Positions 35,957 through 44,432 are shown, counted from the stretch's first letter. The stretch: 57,584 bases of DNA from Caenimonas koreensis DSM 17982 (GCF_009646335.1 NZ_WJBU01000026.1:1-57584); one strand, 5' to 3'. The notes: generated by a model not told the origin, from the sequence alone. Translations and numbers: made by a program.

Positions 35957-37138
35957 ATGTCCGAATCCATTGTTATCACCGGCGCCGCCCGCACCCCCAT
36001 GGGGGGCTTCCAGGGAGACTTTTCTGCGCTGGCCGCGCACGATCTTGGCGGCGCCGCCATCAAGGCCGCCATCGAGCGTGCCGGGGTCTGCTGCGACTCG
36101 ATCGGTGAAGTGCTGTTCGGCAATTGCCTGATGGCCGGCCAGGGCCAGGCACCAGCGCGCCAGGCAGCATTCAAGGCTGGCTTGCCCAAGAGTGCAGGTG
36201 CAGTGACGCTGTCGAAGATGTGCGGCTCCGGCATGAAGGCCGCCATGTTCGCCCACGACATGCTGCTGGCCGGCACGCATGAGGTGATGGTCGCTGGCGG
36301 CATGGAGAGCATGACCAACGCGCCATATCTCCTGCTCAAGGGCCGGGGTGGCTATCGCATGGGCCACGACAAGGTGTTCGACCACATGATGCTCGACGGC
36401 CTGGAAGACGCCTACGAAGCCGGCCGCTCGATGGGCACCTTTGGTGAAGACTGCGCGGCCAAATACAACTTCACGCGCGAAGCGCAGGACGCATTCGCCA
36501 CAGCGAGCGTCAAGCGCGCCAAGGCTGCAACTGAATCAGGTGCGTTCGCCAAAGAGATCACGCCTGTGACGGTGAAGGACCGCGCGGGCGAGCGCGTGAT
36601 CTCCATCGACGAGGGTCCCGGCAAGGTCAAGCTCGACAAGATCACGCAGCTCAAGCCGGCGTTCAAGAAAGACGGCACGATCACCGCCGCATCAAGCTCA
36701 TCCATCAATGATGGCGCGGCCGCTCTCGTGATGATGCGCGAATCGACCGCCACGAAGTACGGCAGCAAGCCGATTGCCCGCATCGTCGCGCACGCCATGC
36801 ATGCGCAGGAGCCGAACTGGTTCACCACGGCGCCGATAGGCTCGGTGCAAAAGCTGTTGGCCAAGGCGGGCTGGAGCGTTGGCGATGTGGACCTGTGGGA
36901 AGTCAACGAAGCATTCGCTGTCGTGCCGATGGCGTTGATGGCGGAGATGAAAGTCAGCCACGACATCGTGAACGTGAACGGCGGCGCGTGCGCGCTGGGC
37001 CATCCGATTGGCGCATCGGGTGCGCGGATTCTGGTGACGTTGATTCACGCCCTGCAAGCGCGTGGCGGCAAACGCGGCGTCGCGACGCTGTGCATCGGCG
37101 GCGGTGAAGCCACCGCAGTTGCCATCGAGCTCTGCTGA
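35957..37138 (+). CDS. Acetyl-CoA C-acetyltransferase (thiolase)
   Basis: A 393-residue thiolase joining or cleaving acetoacetyl-CoA. The nucleophile is C89 (LSKMCGSGMKA), the His is in GGACALGHPIGASG (about 349), and the second Cys is in TLCIGGGEA (about 379). A strong AAAGGAG precedes the ATG. It could be the biosynthetic PhaA/AtoB type, serving poly-hydroxybutyrate synthesis or acetoacetate use; the leucine pathway ends in acetoacetate and acetyl-CoA, which fits its location. phaB and phaC are not adjacent. Confidence 0.93.
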   Translation: MSESIVITGAARTPMGGFQGDFSALAAHDLGGAAIKAAIERAGVCCDSIGEVLFGNCLMAGQGQAPARQAAFKAGLPKSAGAVTLSKMCGSGMKAAMFAHDMLLAGTHEVMVAGGMESMTNAPYLLLKGRGGYRMGHDKVFDHMMLDGLEDAYEAGRSMGTFGEDCAAKYNFTREAQDAFATASVKRAKAATESGAFAKEITPVTVKDRAGERVISIDEGPGKVKLDKITQLKPAFKKDGTITAASSSSINDGAAALVMMRESTATKYGSKPIARIVAHAMHAQEPNWFTTAPIGSVQKLLAKAGWSVGDVDLWEVNEAFAVVPMALMAEMKVSHDIVNVNGGACALGHPIGASGARILVTLIHALQARGGKRGVATLCIGGGEATAVAIELC

Positions 37139-37159
37139 CCGGGCAGCCAGACGCGCGAG

Positions 37160-38293
37160 TTATTCGCGCTGGAGTCGCGCGGTGAATTCGGTCCCGCCCT
37201 CGAGGGTCGAGCGGGCCGTTACCGCGCCGCCGTGCATGCGCGCGATTTCACTCACGATGAAAAGACCCAGGCCCACACTGCGGCCACTGGCGTTTCCATT
37301 CTCGCCACGCACCATGGGCTGGAAGATCGTGTCGAGCAGGTCCTGGCGGATCGGCTCGCCGTGGTTGTGGACGGTGATGGAAAAAGTCGGCCCGTCCACG
37401 CAGGTGCGCACAGTCACAGGAGCGTCACGGCTGCCATATGCCATGGCGTTGGCGACCAGGTTGCCGACGAGCTGCACCAGCCGGTCCGGGTCTGCATAGC
37501 AGGGTGCGTCTCCCGTGCCTTGCTCGTGCTGCAGCACACGGTTCGCAAAGGCCATCTTCAACTCTTCGACACTCTCGCGCACCAGCGCGTGCAATTGCAC
37601 GGGTTGCCGGGTCACGGCCAGCCCCTTGCCCATACGCGCCTGCGTGAAATCGAGCAACTCCGATATCAGCCGGTTGGCACGGTCTGTCGAACGCGTGATG
37701 CGCGCGAGCACCGTCTGCTGCTCCTGCGTCGCTCCCGTCCTGGTCAGTAGCGCCGCGCCCATGTGAATGGCCGAGAGGGGGTTGCGAAGGTCGTGGCTCA
37801 CGATGCCCATCATCTGCTCGGCGAAGAGGGCACGGTCTTTGGCCTCGGCCTGAAGACGGTTGGCCTGGGCAACAGCATCTTCAAGCTTCGTGCGCGACTG
37901 GATCAGCTCGCGTTCGTATTTGTCGCGATCACGTGCCACGTACATTGCGATCTCCTGCTGCACGTGGCCGTCGCGCTCGCGCAAAATCGCATTCATGATC
38001 ATCGGCAAGCGCTCGCCGCTGCGTGTGACGATCTCCAGCTTCACTTCCGCGATGGAGCCCTGGATCTGCAGCAGCGGCGCCCAGTGCGTCTGGTGAAAGA
38101 TGCGCCCGCCCACGGTGAACAAGTCCTGCAGCCTGCGCTGGCCCACCAGCTCTTGCGCGCCGTAACCCACCCATTGGCAGAACGTGCGATTGCTCCACAC
38201 GATCGCGCCGTCCGCGTCGGTCTGCAGCAGGCCGCACGGCGCATGCTCGATGGCCGACTGCGAATCGGGAAAGGGCCCGCCACCGTGCGCCAT
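37160..38293 (-). CDS. PAS-domain histidine kinase paired with an RsbQ-like hydrolase
   Basis: A 377-residue soluble kinase with no membrane segment. One PAS domain is about 10–120 (IEHAPCGLLQTDADGAIVWSN, LFTVGGRIFHQTHWAPLL), with PAC-like ILRERDGHVQQ. HisKA has H167 (MGIVSHDLRNPLS), and the ATPase domain carries GNLVANAMAYG, VHNHGEPI and GLGLFIVSEIA. ATG 38293 is seven bases downstream of the RsbQ-like stop; GTG 38311 would overlap it. No response regulator is adjacent. In Bacillus, RsbQ works with the PAS-containing phosphatase RsbP; here the PAS output is a kinase instead. Confidence 0.88.
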   Translation of the reverse strand: MAHGGGPFPDSQSAIEHAPCGLLQTDADGAIVWSNRTFCQWVGYGAQELVGQRRLQDLFTVGGRIFHQTHWAPLLQIQGSIAEVKLEIVTRSGERLPMIMNAILRERDGHVQQEIAMYVARDRDKYERELIQSRTKLEDAVAQANRLQAEAKDRALFAEQMMGIVSHDLRNPLSAIHMGAALLTRTGATQEQQTVLARITRSTDRANRLISELLDFTQARMGKGLAVTRQPVQLHALVRESVEELKMAFANRVLQHEQGTGDAPCYADPDRLVQLVGNLVANAMAYGSRDAPVTVRTCVDGPTFSITVHNHGEPIRQDLLDTIFQPMVRGENGNASGRSVGLGLFIVSEIARMHGGAVTARSTLEGGTEFTARLQRE

Positions 38294-38300
38294 GCCTGCC

Positions 38301-39104
38301 CTAGAGCCCACGCTGCATCAGGAATGAGTCGATCGCGTCGCTGCTGGCGCCCGGCGCGCTCAGGTGCGGGCAGTGGCCCTGGTTCTTGATGATGGTGAGC
38401 GTCGAGTCGGGCAACTGCCGGTGCATGTACTGGCCCACGGCAAGCGGTGCAATCAGGTCCTCGCTGCATTGCAGGATGAGCGTGGGCGCCTTCAGTTCGG
38501 GCAAGTCGGCGCGATGGTCCGACAGGAACGTCACGCGAGCGAAGTGCTTGGCGATCTCGGGGTCGGTGCGGCAGAAACTGTTGGTGAGCTCGATGCCCAG
38601 CTCTGGCCGCTCCGGTGCGCCCATGATGGCAGGTGCCATCGTGCTGGACCAGCCCAGGTAGTTGCTTTCCAGCGTTTCGAGCAGGCCATCAATGTCCTTG
38701 CGCTCGAAGCCGCCCACGTAGTCGCCATCGTTGATGTAGCAGGGTGACGGCCCGATCATGACCTGGGCCGCAAAAAGCTCGGGTGCCTTGATGTTGGCCA
38801 GCATGCCGATCGTCGCACTGACCGAATGGCCCACGAAGATCACCTTGCCGCTGCCGAACTCCCGCGCGAGTTCGATGACGTCGTCGGCATAGCCGTTCAA
38901 CGTGGCGTACTTGTCGTAGTCATAGGTGCCCAGGTCGGAGCTGCCGCTGCCGACCAGGTCGAACAGCACAGTGCGGTAGCGCTGCGCGTAGGCCGGCGCC
39001 ATCAGCCTCCACATGTGCTGGTCGCAGCCGAAGCCATGGCAGAACATGATCGTCGCCGGGGCGTTGCCGGTTACGGTCACATTGTTGCGGCGCTGGATGC
39101 TCAT
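38301..39104 (-). CDS. RsbQ/KAI2/D14-like alpha/beta hydrolase
   Basis: A 267-residue alpha/beta hydrolase very similar in layout to Bacillus RsbQ: FCHGFGCDQHMWRLMAPAY, LFDLVGSGSSDLGTYDYDKY and VMIGPSPCYINDGDYVGGFE. The catalytic triad is S94 (GHSVSA), D216 (QCSEDLIAP) and H244 (QGHCPHLSAP). RsbQ is needed to activate the PAS phosphatase RsbP under energy stress; plant relatives are the karrikin and strigolactone receptors. The start at 39104 follows GGGAGA. It is the first gene of a leftward pair with the PAS kinase and probably makes or delivers the small hydrophobic ligand sensed by that PAS domain, which is inference. Confidence 0.88.
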   Translation of the reverse strand: MSIQRRNNVTVTGNAPATIMFCHGFGCDQHMWRLMAPAYAQRYRTVLFDLVGSGSSDLGTYDYDKYATLNGYADDVIELAREFGSGKVIFVGHSVSATIGMLANIKAPELFAAQVMIGPSPCYINDGDYVGGFERKDIDGLLETLESNYLGWSSTMAPAIMGAPERPELGIELTNSFCRTDPEIAKHFARVTFLSDHRADLPELKAPTLILQCSEDLIAPLAVGQYMHRQLPDSTLTIIKNQGHCPHLSAPGASSDAIDSFLMQRGL

Positions 39105-39223
39105 CGGTAATCTCCCACTCGGCTCGAGCGGCAGACTTGCGCACCCACCTTCATTGTCGAGCCTGCGAAATCCGCGCGGGGCGTGAAGGCGTGCGGGGCC
39201 GTGCAACGTAGGACAATCGTGAA

Positions 39224-40351
39224 ATGTTACTCACCCAAGACCAGGAAATGATCCGCGACGCGGTGCGCGCTTTCGCCCAGGATGAGCTATGGCCGCATGC
39301 GCCCCAGTGGGATCGCGACCGCCACTTTCCGCATGAAGCGCACAAGGGACTCGCCGCGCTGGGCGCCTATGGAATTTGCGTGCCGGAAGAATATGGCGGC
39401 GCGAACCTCGACTACGTCACCCTCGCGCTGGTGCTGGAGGAAATCGCTGCGGGTGATGGCGGCACCAGCACAGCCATCAGCGTCACCAACTGCCCGGTCA
39501 ACGCAATCCTCATGCGCTACGGCAACGAGGCGCAGAAGAAGAAGTGGCTGACCCCCCTCGCGCAAGGCGACATGCTTGGCGTGTTCTGCCTGACCGAGCC
39601 CCATGTGGGCAGCGACGCGTCGGCGCTGAAGACTTCTGCAGTCAAGACGGGCGACGGCTGGGTGATCAACGGCGTCAAGCAGTTCATCACCAGCGGCAAG
39701 AACGGACAGCTGGCCGTGGTCATCGCCGTCACGGACAAAGGCGCCGGCAAGAAGGGCATGAGTGCGTTTGTCGTGCCGACCGACACACCGGGCTATGTCG
39801 TGGCCCGGCTGGAAGAAAAGATCGGCCAGCACTCCAGCGACACTGCGCAGATCAACTTCGACAACTGCCGCATTCCTGCGGAAAACCTGATCGGCGAGGA
39901 AGGCGAGGGTTACAAGATCGCGCTGTCGTCGCTCGAAGGCGGGCGCATCGGCATTGCAGCGCAAAGCGTTGGCATGGCGCGCAGCGCGCTTGATGTGGCC
40001 ATTGCCTATGCGAAAGACCGCGTGAGTTTCGGCACGGCCATCATCAACCACCAGGCAGTGGGCTTTCGCCTGGCCGAGTGTGCGACGCAGCTCGAAGCGG
40101 CGCGCCAGCTCATCTGGCACGCGGCCACTTTGCGCGATGCAGGCAAGCCCTGCCTGAAAGAAGCCGCCATGGCGAAGCTGTTTGCCAGCGAGATGGCCGA
40201 GAAGGTGTGCAGCGCCGCCATCCAGACGCTGGGCGGCTATGGCTACGTCAACGACTTTCCCGTCGAGCGCATCTGGCGTGACGTGCGCGTGTGCCAGATC
40301 TACGAGGGCACGTCTGACGTGCAAAAAATCATCATCCATCGCGCGCTGTGA
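39224..40351 (+). CDS. Acyl-CoA dehydrogenase (short/medium-chain type)
   Basis: A 375-residue FAD-dependent dehydrogenase introducing a trans-2 double bond into acyl-CoA. CLTEPHVGSDASA (about 122–134) and the C-terminal catalytic base E361 in YEGTSDVQ are both present, unlike the ivd enzyme in this window. QTLGGYGYVNDFPVE is intact. It is divergent from the RsbQ-like gene. The YchJ-like gene begins three bases after its stop. Exact chain-length preference cannot be read from the sequence. Confidence 0.93.
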   Translation: MLLTQDQEMIRDAVRAFAQDELWPHAPQWDRDRHFPHEAHKGLAALGAYGICVPEEYGGANLDYVTLALVLEEIAAGDGGTSTAISVTNCPVNAILMRYGNEAQKKKWLTPLAQGDMLGVFCLTEPHVGSDASALKTSAVKTGDGWVINGVKQFITSGKNGQLAVVIAVTDKGAGKKGMSAFVVPTDTPGYVVARLEEKIGQHSSDTAQINFDNCRIPAENLIGEEGEGYKIALSSLEGGRIGIAAQSVGMARSALDVAIAYAKDRVSFGTAIINHQAVGFRLAECATQLEAARQLIWHAATLRDAGKPCLKEAAMAKLFASEMAEKVCSAAIQTLGGYGYVNDFPVERIWRDVRVCQIYEGTSDVQKIIIHRAL

Positions 40352-40354
40352 ATC

Positions 40355-40669
40355 GTGGCGCTTGAATGGCCCACCACTGCCGAGGCGCTCATGCGCTCGC
40401 GCTATGCAGCGTACGAGGCGCTGGATAGCGATTGGTTGCTCGCAAGCTGGCATGCGTCCACGCGCCCGGCAACGCTTGAGCTCGACGCTTCCACCAAATG
40501 GCTCGGCCTGGAAGTGCGCGATCACCGCAGCATTGACGACACACATGCCGAAGTGGAGTTCGTTGCGCGTTACCGCGTAGGCGGCGGGCGCGCTGTGCGG
40601 CTGCACGAGCGAAGCCGCTTCGTGCGCGAACAGGGTCGTTGGTACTACGTGGATGGCGACATCCGATAG
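40355..40669 (+). CDS. YchJ-like NTF2-fold protein lacking SEC-C motifs
   Basis: A 104-residue protein matching the middle domain of YchJ/UPF0225 proteins: ALMRSRYAAYEALDSDWLLASWH near the start, then TKWLGLEVRDH and the end GRWYYVDGDI. The cysteine-rich SEC-C motifs that flank this domain in typical YchJ are missing at both ends, and the gaps to neighbours are too short to hold them. GTG start, three bases after the acyl-CoA dehydrogenase stop. Function unknown. Confidence 0.82.
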   Translation: MALEWPTTAEALMRSRYAAYEALDSDWLLASWHASTRPATLELDASTKWLGLEVRDHRSIDDTHAEVEFVARYRVGGGRAVRLHERSRFVREQGRWYYVDGDIR

Positions 40670-40670
40670 C

Positions 40671-41333
40671 ATGAAATTCGATGCCGTCCTTTTTGACTGC
40701 GACGGTGTGCTCGTCGACAGCGAGCTCATCACCAACGGTGTGCTGCGCGACATGCTTGAAGAGCTCGGTTGGGCGATGACGCGCGAAGAGTGCATGCGCG
40801 TCTTTGTTGGCAAGGCTGTGAAAGATGAAGCAGCGCTGATCGAGCAGCGCACTGGCCAGCCCCTGACCGATGCCTGGCTGACGCAGTTTCGCGAGCGGCG
40901 CAACGCTGGACTGATGCGTGAACTGGTGGCGATTGAAGGCGCAGTCAGCGCGGTCGCGCGCATCCATGACACTTTTGGCGGGCGAATCGCCTGTGCCTCC
41001 GGCGCTGACCGCATCAAGGTCGAACTCCAGCTGCACAAATGCGGCCTCATGCCCTACTTCGAGGGCCGCATATTCAGCGGCCATGAAATGCCGCAATCCA
41101 AACCGGCGCCTGATGTTTACCTGGCCGCCGCCAAAGCATTGGGCGCCGATGCCATGCGTTGTGCGGTTGTTGAAGACACGGTGACGGGCGTCAAGGCCGG
41201 CGTCGCGGCGGGAGCCACAGTCTTTGGCTACAGCCCCGGCGCAGCGGGTCATGACGCGCCGCAGGCATTGCGCGCGGCAGGCGCCACTCTTGTCTTTGCC
41301 CGAATGCAGGACTTGCCGTTGCTGCTCGCGTGA
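40671..41333 (+). CDS. HAD-superfamily hydrolase (phosphoglycolate phosphatase-like)
   Basis: A 220-residue haloacid-dehalogenase-type phosphatase with a C1 cap. Motif I is FDAVLFDCDGVLVDSE (D8 nucleophile, D10 acid). The motif II serine is in ACASGAD, the motif III lysine in PQSKPAPDVY, and motif IV is VVEDTVTGVKAG. It resembles YieH/PgmB-type sugar-phosphate phosphatases; substrate unknown. ATG 40671 lies one base after the YchJ stop; ATG 40653 in frame would overlap it. It converges with a small exported-protein gene. Confidence 0.88.
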   Translation: MKFDAVLFDCDGVLVDSELITNGVLRDMLEELGWAMTREECMRVFVGKAVKDEAALIEQRTGQPLTDAWLTQFRERRNAGLMRELVAIEGAVSAVARIHDTFGGRIACASGADRIKVELQLHKCGLMPYFEGRIFSGHEMPQSKPAPDVYLAAAKALGADAMRCAVVEDTVTGVKAGVAAGATVFGYSPGAAGHDAPQALRAAGATLVFARMQDLPLLLA

Positions 41334-41353
41334 GCAGCGCCGCCAGCCCTGCA

Positions 41354-41659
41354 TCAAGCCTGGAGTTCAGCCTTCAGGTCGGTCAACGGCACGAGCCCCT
41401 GATCGCCATCTTCGTAGACGAGGTGCACCATGGCACCCGCCTTGCGCCAGCAGGCGGAAAACGTCTGGCCGTGCACCACCGCTGACGCCTGCATGTACTC
41501 CGACTGGAACTGCGCGGGCACGATCTCCAGTACGCCAGCGTTGGCGCACGGTACATCGGCGAGCCGGATCATGTCTTCCCCTTGTCGCGCAACGAGGTTT
41601 TGCGACAGGGCCGGAGCAGCAGCTGCGAGGGCCGCACAAAGCACAAGAACAGTTCTCAT
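41354..41659 (-). CDS. Small exported protein
   Basis: A 101-residue protein with a clear Sec signal peptide (MRTVLVLCAALAAAAPALSQ). The mature part of about 82 residues contains two cysteines (DVPCANAG, FSACWRK), possibly a disulphide, and a strand-rich end (MVHLVYEDGDQGLVPL). GGGAG stands ahead of ATG 41659; the longer open frame upstream is rejected because it would bury the signal peptide. No family recognised. The 151 bases up to the GDT1 gene hold only a weak short hairpin around 41680–41698. Confidence 0.78.
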   Translation of the reverse strand: MRTVLVLCAALAAAAPALSQNLVARQGEDMIRLADVPCANAGVLEIVPAQFQSEYMQASAVVHGQTFSACWRKAGAMVHLVYEDGDQGLVPLTDLKAELQA

Positions 41660-41810
41660 GACCAACTCCCGTAAGGGATGCGGCGGGAAGTGCCGCACCG
41701 TCGCATTCATCATGAGAGGCTTGCATGCAGCAGCACTGTAGGATGCGGCGCGCACGCAGAGTCCGCCGCCAGCCACGCCTGCTGTGGGCGGGCTTTCCCA
41801 TCAGAAAGAT

Positions 41811-42389
41811 TCAAAAACCGAAGCCCTTGCCGGCGCCCAGCAGCGTGGCGATTCCCAGCACCGCAAAGATGCCCGCGGCGATGGAATGAACCAGCTTCAT
41901 CGGGATCCGCTTGGCCAGCTTGTCGCCAATGAAGACGGCTGGCACATCGGCGATCAGCATGCCGAGCGTGGTGCCTGCCACGACGACGAGTGGCGATGCG
42001 TAGTGGGCGGCCATGGCCACAGTGGCGATCTGCGTCTTGTCGCCCATCTCGGCGAGAAAGAATGTCACGAGCGTTGCGCCGAACACGCCAAAGCGCGTGG
42101 CAACCTTCGTCTCGTCGTCTTCGATCTTGTCGGGAATCATCGTCCACACGGCCATGCCGATGAACGACAGGCCGAGCACCCAGCGCAAGACGCTAGGGGT
42201 GAGCGCGGTGGTGATCCATGCGCCGAGCGCGCCCGCCAGACCATGATTGACGATCGTCGCTGCAAAGATGCCTGCAATGATCGGCAGCGGCTTCTTGAAG
42301 CGCGCCGCCAGGATGAACGCCAGAAGTTGAGTCTTGTCGCCGATTTCGGCGAGGGCAACGACGCCCGTTGAGATGAGAAATGCTTCCAC
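41811..42389 (-). CDS. TMEM165/GDT1-family manganese exporter-like protein
   Basis: A 192-residue membrane protein with six hydrophobic helices arranged as two repeats. Each repeat carries the family signature, ALAEIGDKTQLLAF at 12–25 and LAEMGDKTQIATV at about 111–123. Members transport Mn2+ and/or Ca2+, and bacterial members such as MneA export manganese. The yybP-ykoY riboswitch immediately upstream (42405–42590) independently supports a manganese role. GTG start at 42389 with only a weak Shine-Dalgarno sequence (AAAGAG), which suits control by RNA structure. Confidence 0.92.
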   Translation of the reverse strand: MEAFLISTGVVALAEIGDKTQLLAFILAARFKKPLPIIAGIFAATIVNHGLAGALGAWITTALTPSVLRWVLGLSFIGMAVWTMIPDKIEDDETKVATRFGVFGATLVTFFLAEMGDKTQIATVAMAAHYASPLVVVAGTTLGMLIADVPAVFIGDKLAKRIPMKLVHSIAAGIFAVLGIATLLGAGKGFGF

Positions 42390-42404
42390 GGACTGATCTC
42401 TTTA

Positions 42405-42590
42405 CCGGGCCGGATGAACACACTTGACCATCGGCTCCGCCCGGCCACAAGACGCGGGGCGCGATGGTCAAAGGTCTTGCCAGGTGGATGGGACTGCCAG
42501 CGCCATGGCCATGAGGGCCAAGTGTGTTGACGCAGGCCTCTTTCGCGAAAAACGAAAGAGCGGCTACTCCCCAATGACTGGGCGATTTTA
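42405..42590 (-). ncRNA. yybP-ykoY (Mn2+) riboswitch
   Basis: Read on the minus strand, the leader contains GGGGAGTAGC (42574–42565), a perfect hairpin with arms CTCTTTCG/CGAAAGAG, then GCGTCAACACACTTGG (around 42532–42517). These are the conserved parts of the yybP-ykoY aptamer in the right order. Downstream, 42429–42417 can pair with aptamer bases 42528–42516 (one mismatch) or, with the adjacent bases to 42433, with 42471–42462. That makes two exclusive folds. The gene controlled encodes a GDT1-family transporter. Boundaries are approximate. Confidence 0.88.
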
Positions 42591-42638
42591 CTCCCGCAAG
42601 CGGGCGAAGAGGGCTCGACAGGAGCACAATCCCGCCGC

Positions 42639-43217
42639 ATGGACATCAACCCCATCGACAGCGTCGACGCAAAACCCTCGCGGCTCAATGCGGCAGTTGC
42701 CATATCGGTTGCGCTCGTGAGTACCGTCATGGGCATCTGCAAAGTCAAGGACGACAACATCGTTCAGGCCATGCAGCAGGCGCAGGCTGACAAGATCGAC
42801 CACTGGGCTTACTACCAGGCGCGCAACCTGCGCGAAGAAGTCGCCAAGTCAACGCTCGTGCAATTGCGTCTGCAGGCGGCTGCGGCAAAGCCGGAGCAAA
42901 AGACCGCGTACGACATGGCCATCGCCAGTTACGAGAAGCTCGCCGCCGACCAGGCGCAGAAGAAAGACGACTTACGCAAGCAGGCCGAAAGCGACCAGCA
43001 GACCTACGACGCGTTGAATTACCGCGATGACCAGTTCGACCTTGCCGATGCGGCATTCGCCATTGCAATCGCCTTGCTGGCCATTGCATCCCTCACACAG
43101 CAATGGGGATTGTTTCTGGTGGCGATGTTCCCATCGGCTTTCGGTGTGGCCATGGGCGTGGCGGGGCTGGCAGGCTTGAAGTTGCATCCAGGCTGGCTCG
43201 CGCAACTGCTGAGTTGA
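42639..43217 (+). CDS. DUF4337-family membrane protein
   Basis: A 192-residue protein: an N-terminal hydrophobic helix (about 18–33, NAAVAISVALVSTVMGI), a charged central coiled region (about 35–125, including YYQARNLREEVAK), and two C-terminal helices (about 128–175). This layout matches the DUF4337 family of unknown function. It is transcribed away from the GDT1 gene; their leaders lie back to back. A small two-helix protein gene follows after 35 bases. Confidence 0.83.
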   Translation: MDINPIDSVDAKPSRLNAAVAISVALVSTVMGICKVKDDNIVQAMQQAQADKIDHWAYYQARNLREEVAKSTLVQLRLQAAAAKPEQKTAYDMAIASYEKLAADQAQKKDDLRKQAESDQQTYDALNYRDDQFDLADAAFAIAIALLAIASLTQQWGLFLVAMFPSAFGVAMGVAGLAGLKLHPGWLAQLLS

Positions 43218-43252
43218 TTTCGCGGTCAGAATGCTTCTTCCCTGGAGTATTC

Positions 43253-43471
43253 ATGACCCCCATCAAAATTGTCGGCATCATCCTTATCGCCCTGGGCGCG
43301 CTCGCGCTCGTGTATGGCGGGTTCAGCTATACGAAGGACACGACGGCCGTGAAGCTCGGGCCGATCGAGCTCACTGTGAAGGAAAAGGAAACCGTGAATG
43401 TGCCGCTCTGGCTGGGCATTGGCGCGATCGTCGCCGGTGCGCTCGTGCTGGTGATGGGAGGCAGGAAGTAA
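43253..43471 (+). CDS. Small two-helix membrane protein
   Basis: A 72-residue protein with helices at about 4–24 (IKIVGIILIALGALALVYGGF) and 50–69 (LWLGIGAIVAGALVLVMG), joined by a charged loop (KLGPIELTVKEKETVNV). It resembles DUF3185-like small membrane proteins, without known function. ATG 43253 follows GGAG; a longer frame beginning at 43103 would overlap the DUF4337 gene and is less likely. The stop overlaps the aldo/keto reductase start (TAATG). Confidence 0.75.
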   Translation: MTPIKIVGIILIALGALALVYGGFSYTKDTTAVKLGPIELTVKEKETVNVPLWLGIGAIVAGALVLVMGGRK

Positions 43472-44424
43472 TGCACAACCGCAAGCTCGGACGCTCCGAT
43501 CTGTCTGTGTCACCGATCTGCCTCGGCGGCAACGTATTCGGCTGGACTGCAGACGAAGCCACGTCGTTCTACATTCTTGATGCATGGGTGGATGCGGGCT
43601 TCAACTTCATCGACACGGCTGATGTGTATTCGCGCTGGGCGCCTGGGCATCAGGGCGGCGAATCGGAAACGGTGATTGGCAAGTGGCTCAAGCAAAGCGG
43701 CAAGCGCGACAAGGTGGTCGTTGCCACCAAGGTCGGCATGGACATGGGCGATGGCAAAACCGGCCTTGCGCCCAAGCGCATCCGCGAAGCCGTCGATGCA
43801 TCGCTCAAGCGCCTGGGCGTCGACCAGATCGATCTTTACCAGGCGCACCAGGACGATCCGTCCACGCCCTTGCAGGCAACGCTCGAGACGTTCGCCGAGC
43901 TGGTCGAAGCGGGCAAGGTGCGTGCGATAGGCGCGTCGAACTACAGCGCCGCGCGTTTGAAAGAGGCACTGGACATCAGCGCCAGCCAGAAGCTGCCGCG
44001 CTATGAAAGCCTGCAGCCGCTCTACAACCTCTACGACCGTGCCGTGTTTGAAAGCGAATTGCAGCCGCTGTGCGTGAAGCAGGAGGTCGGCGTGATCAAC
44101 TTCTATTCACTGGCCGCCGGTTTTCTTTCGGGCAAATACCGCAGCGCGGCAGATGCGGGCAAGAGCGCCCGCGGCAAGGGCGTGGTCGGCAAATACGTGA
44201 ACGAGCGCGGAATGAAAATTCTCGCCGCGCTCGACCTCGCATCGAGCCGCACGGGTGCGCCGGCAGCGCGTATCGCCATCGCGTGGGTGATGGCGCAGCC
44301 GGGTGTGACGTCTCCGATTGCAAGTGCCAGCACCGTGGAGCAGCTGCATGAAATAGTAAGGGCATCGCAGCTCTCGCTCGATGCCCAGACGTTGGCGCTA
44401 CTCGACGCCGCCAGCGAACAGTAA
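43471..44424 (+). CDS. Aldo/keto reductase
   Basis: A 317-residue NADPH-dependent TIM-barrel oxidoreductase. It opens RKLGRSDLSVSPICLGGNVFGW and contains the tetrad residues D49 and Y54 (FIDTADVYSRWAPG), K83 (ATKVG), and the His position YQAHQDD at about 128. GASNYSAARLKEAL and the C-terminal cofactor block SASTVEQLHEI are intact. It resembles the YajO/IolS-type group; substrate unknown. It starts inside the stop codon of the preceding small gene, suggesting coupling. An alternative start in the same frame at 43231 would read through that gene and is rejected. Confidence 0.92.
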   Translation: MHNRKLGRSDLSVSPICLGGNVFGWTADEATSFYILDAWVDAGFNFIDTADVYSRWAPGHQGGESETVIGKWLKQSGKRDKVVVATKVGMDMGDGKTGLAPKRIREAVDASLKRLGVDQIDLYQAHQDDPSTPLQATLETFAELVEAGKVRAIGASNYSAARLKEALDISASQKLPRYESLQPLYNLYDRAVFESELQPLCVKQEVGVINFYSLAAGFLSGKYRSAADAGKSARGKGVVGKYVNERGMKILAALDLASSRTGAPAARIAIAWVMAQPGVTSPIASASTVEQLHEIVRASQLSLDAQTLALLDAASEQ

Positions 44425-44432
44425 ACAGGTCT

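Noticed and set aside
39121..39163. 7-bp inverted repeat GGCTCGA/TCGAGCC between the RsbQ-like and acyl-CoA dehydrogenase genes
   Set aside because: Short arms with a 29-base spacer are expected by chance in GC-rich DNA; not enough to call an operator.
39287..41050. 587-residue leftward open frame
   Set aside because: Antisense to the acyl-CoA dehydrogenase, YchJ-like and HAD genes, all of which have clear families; no domain of its own.
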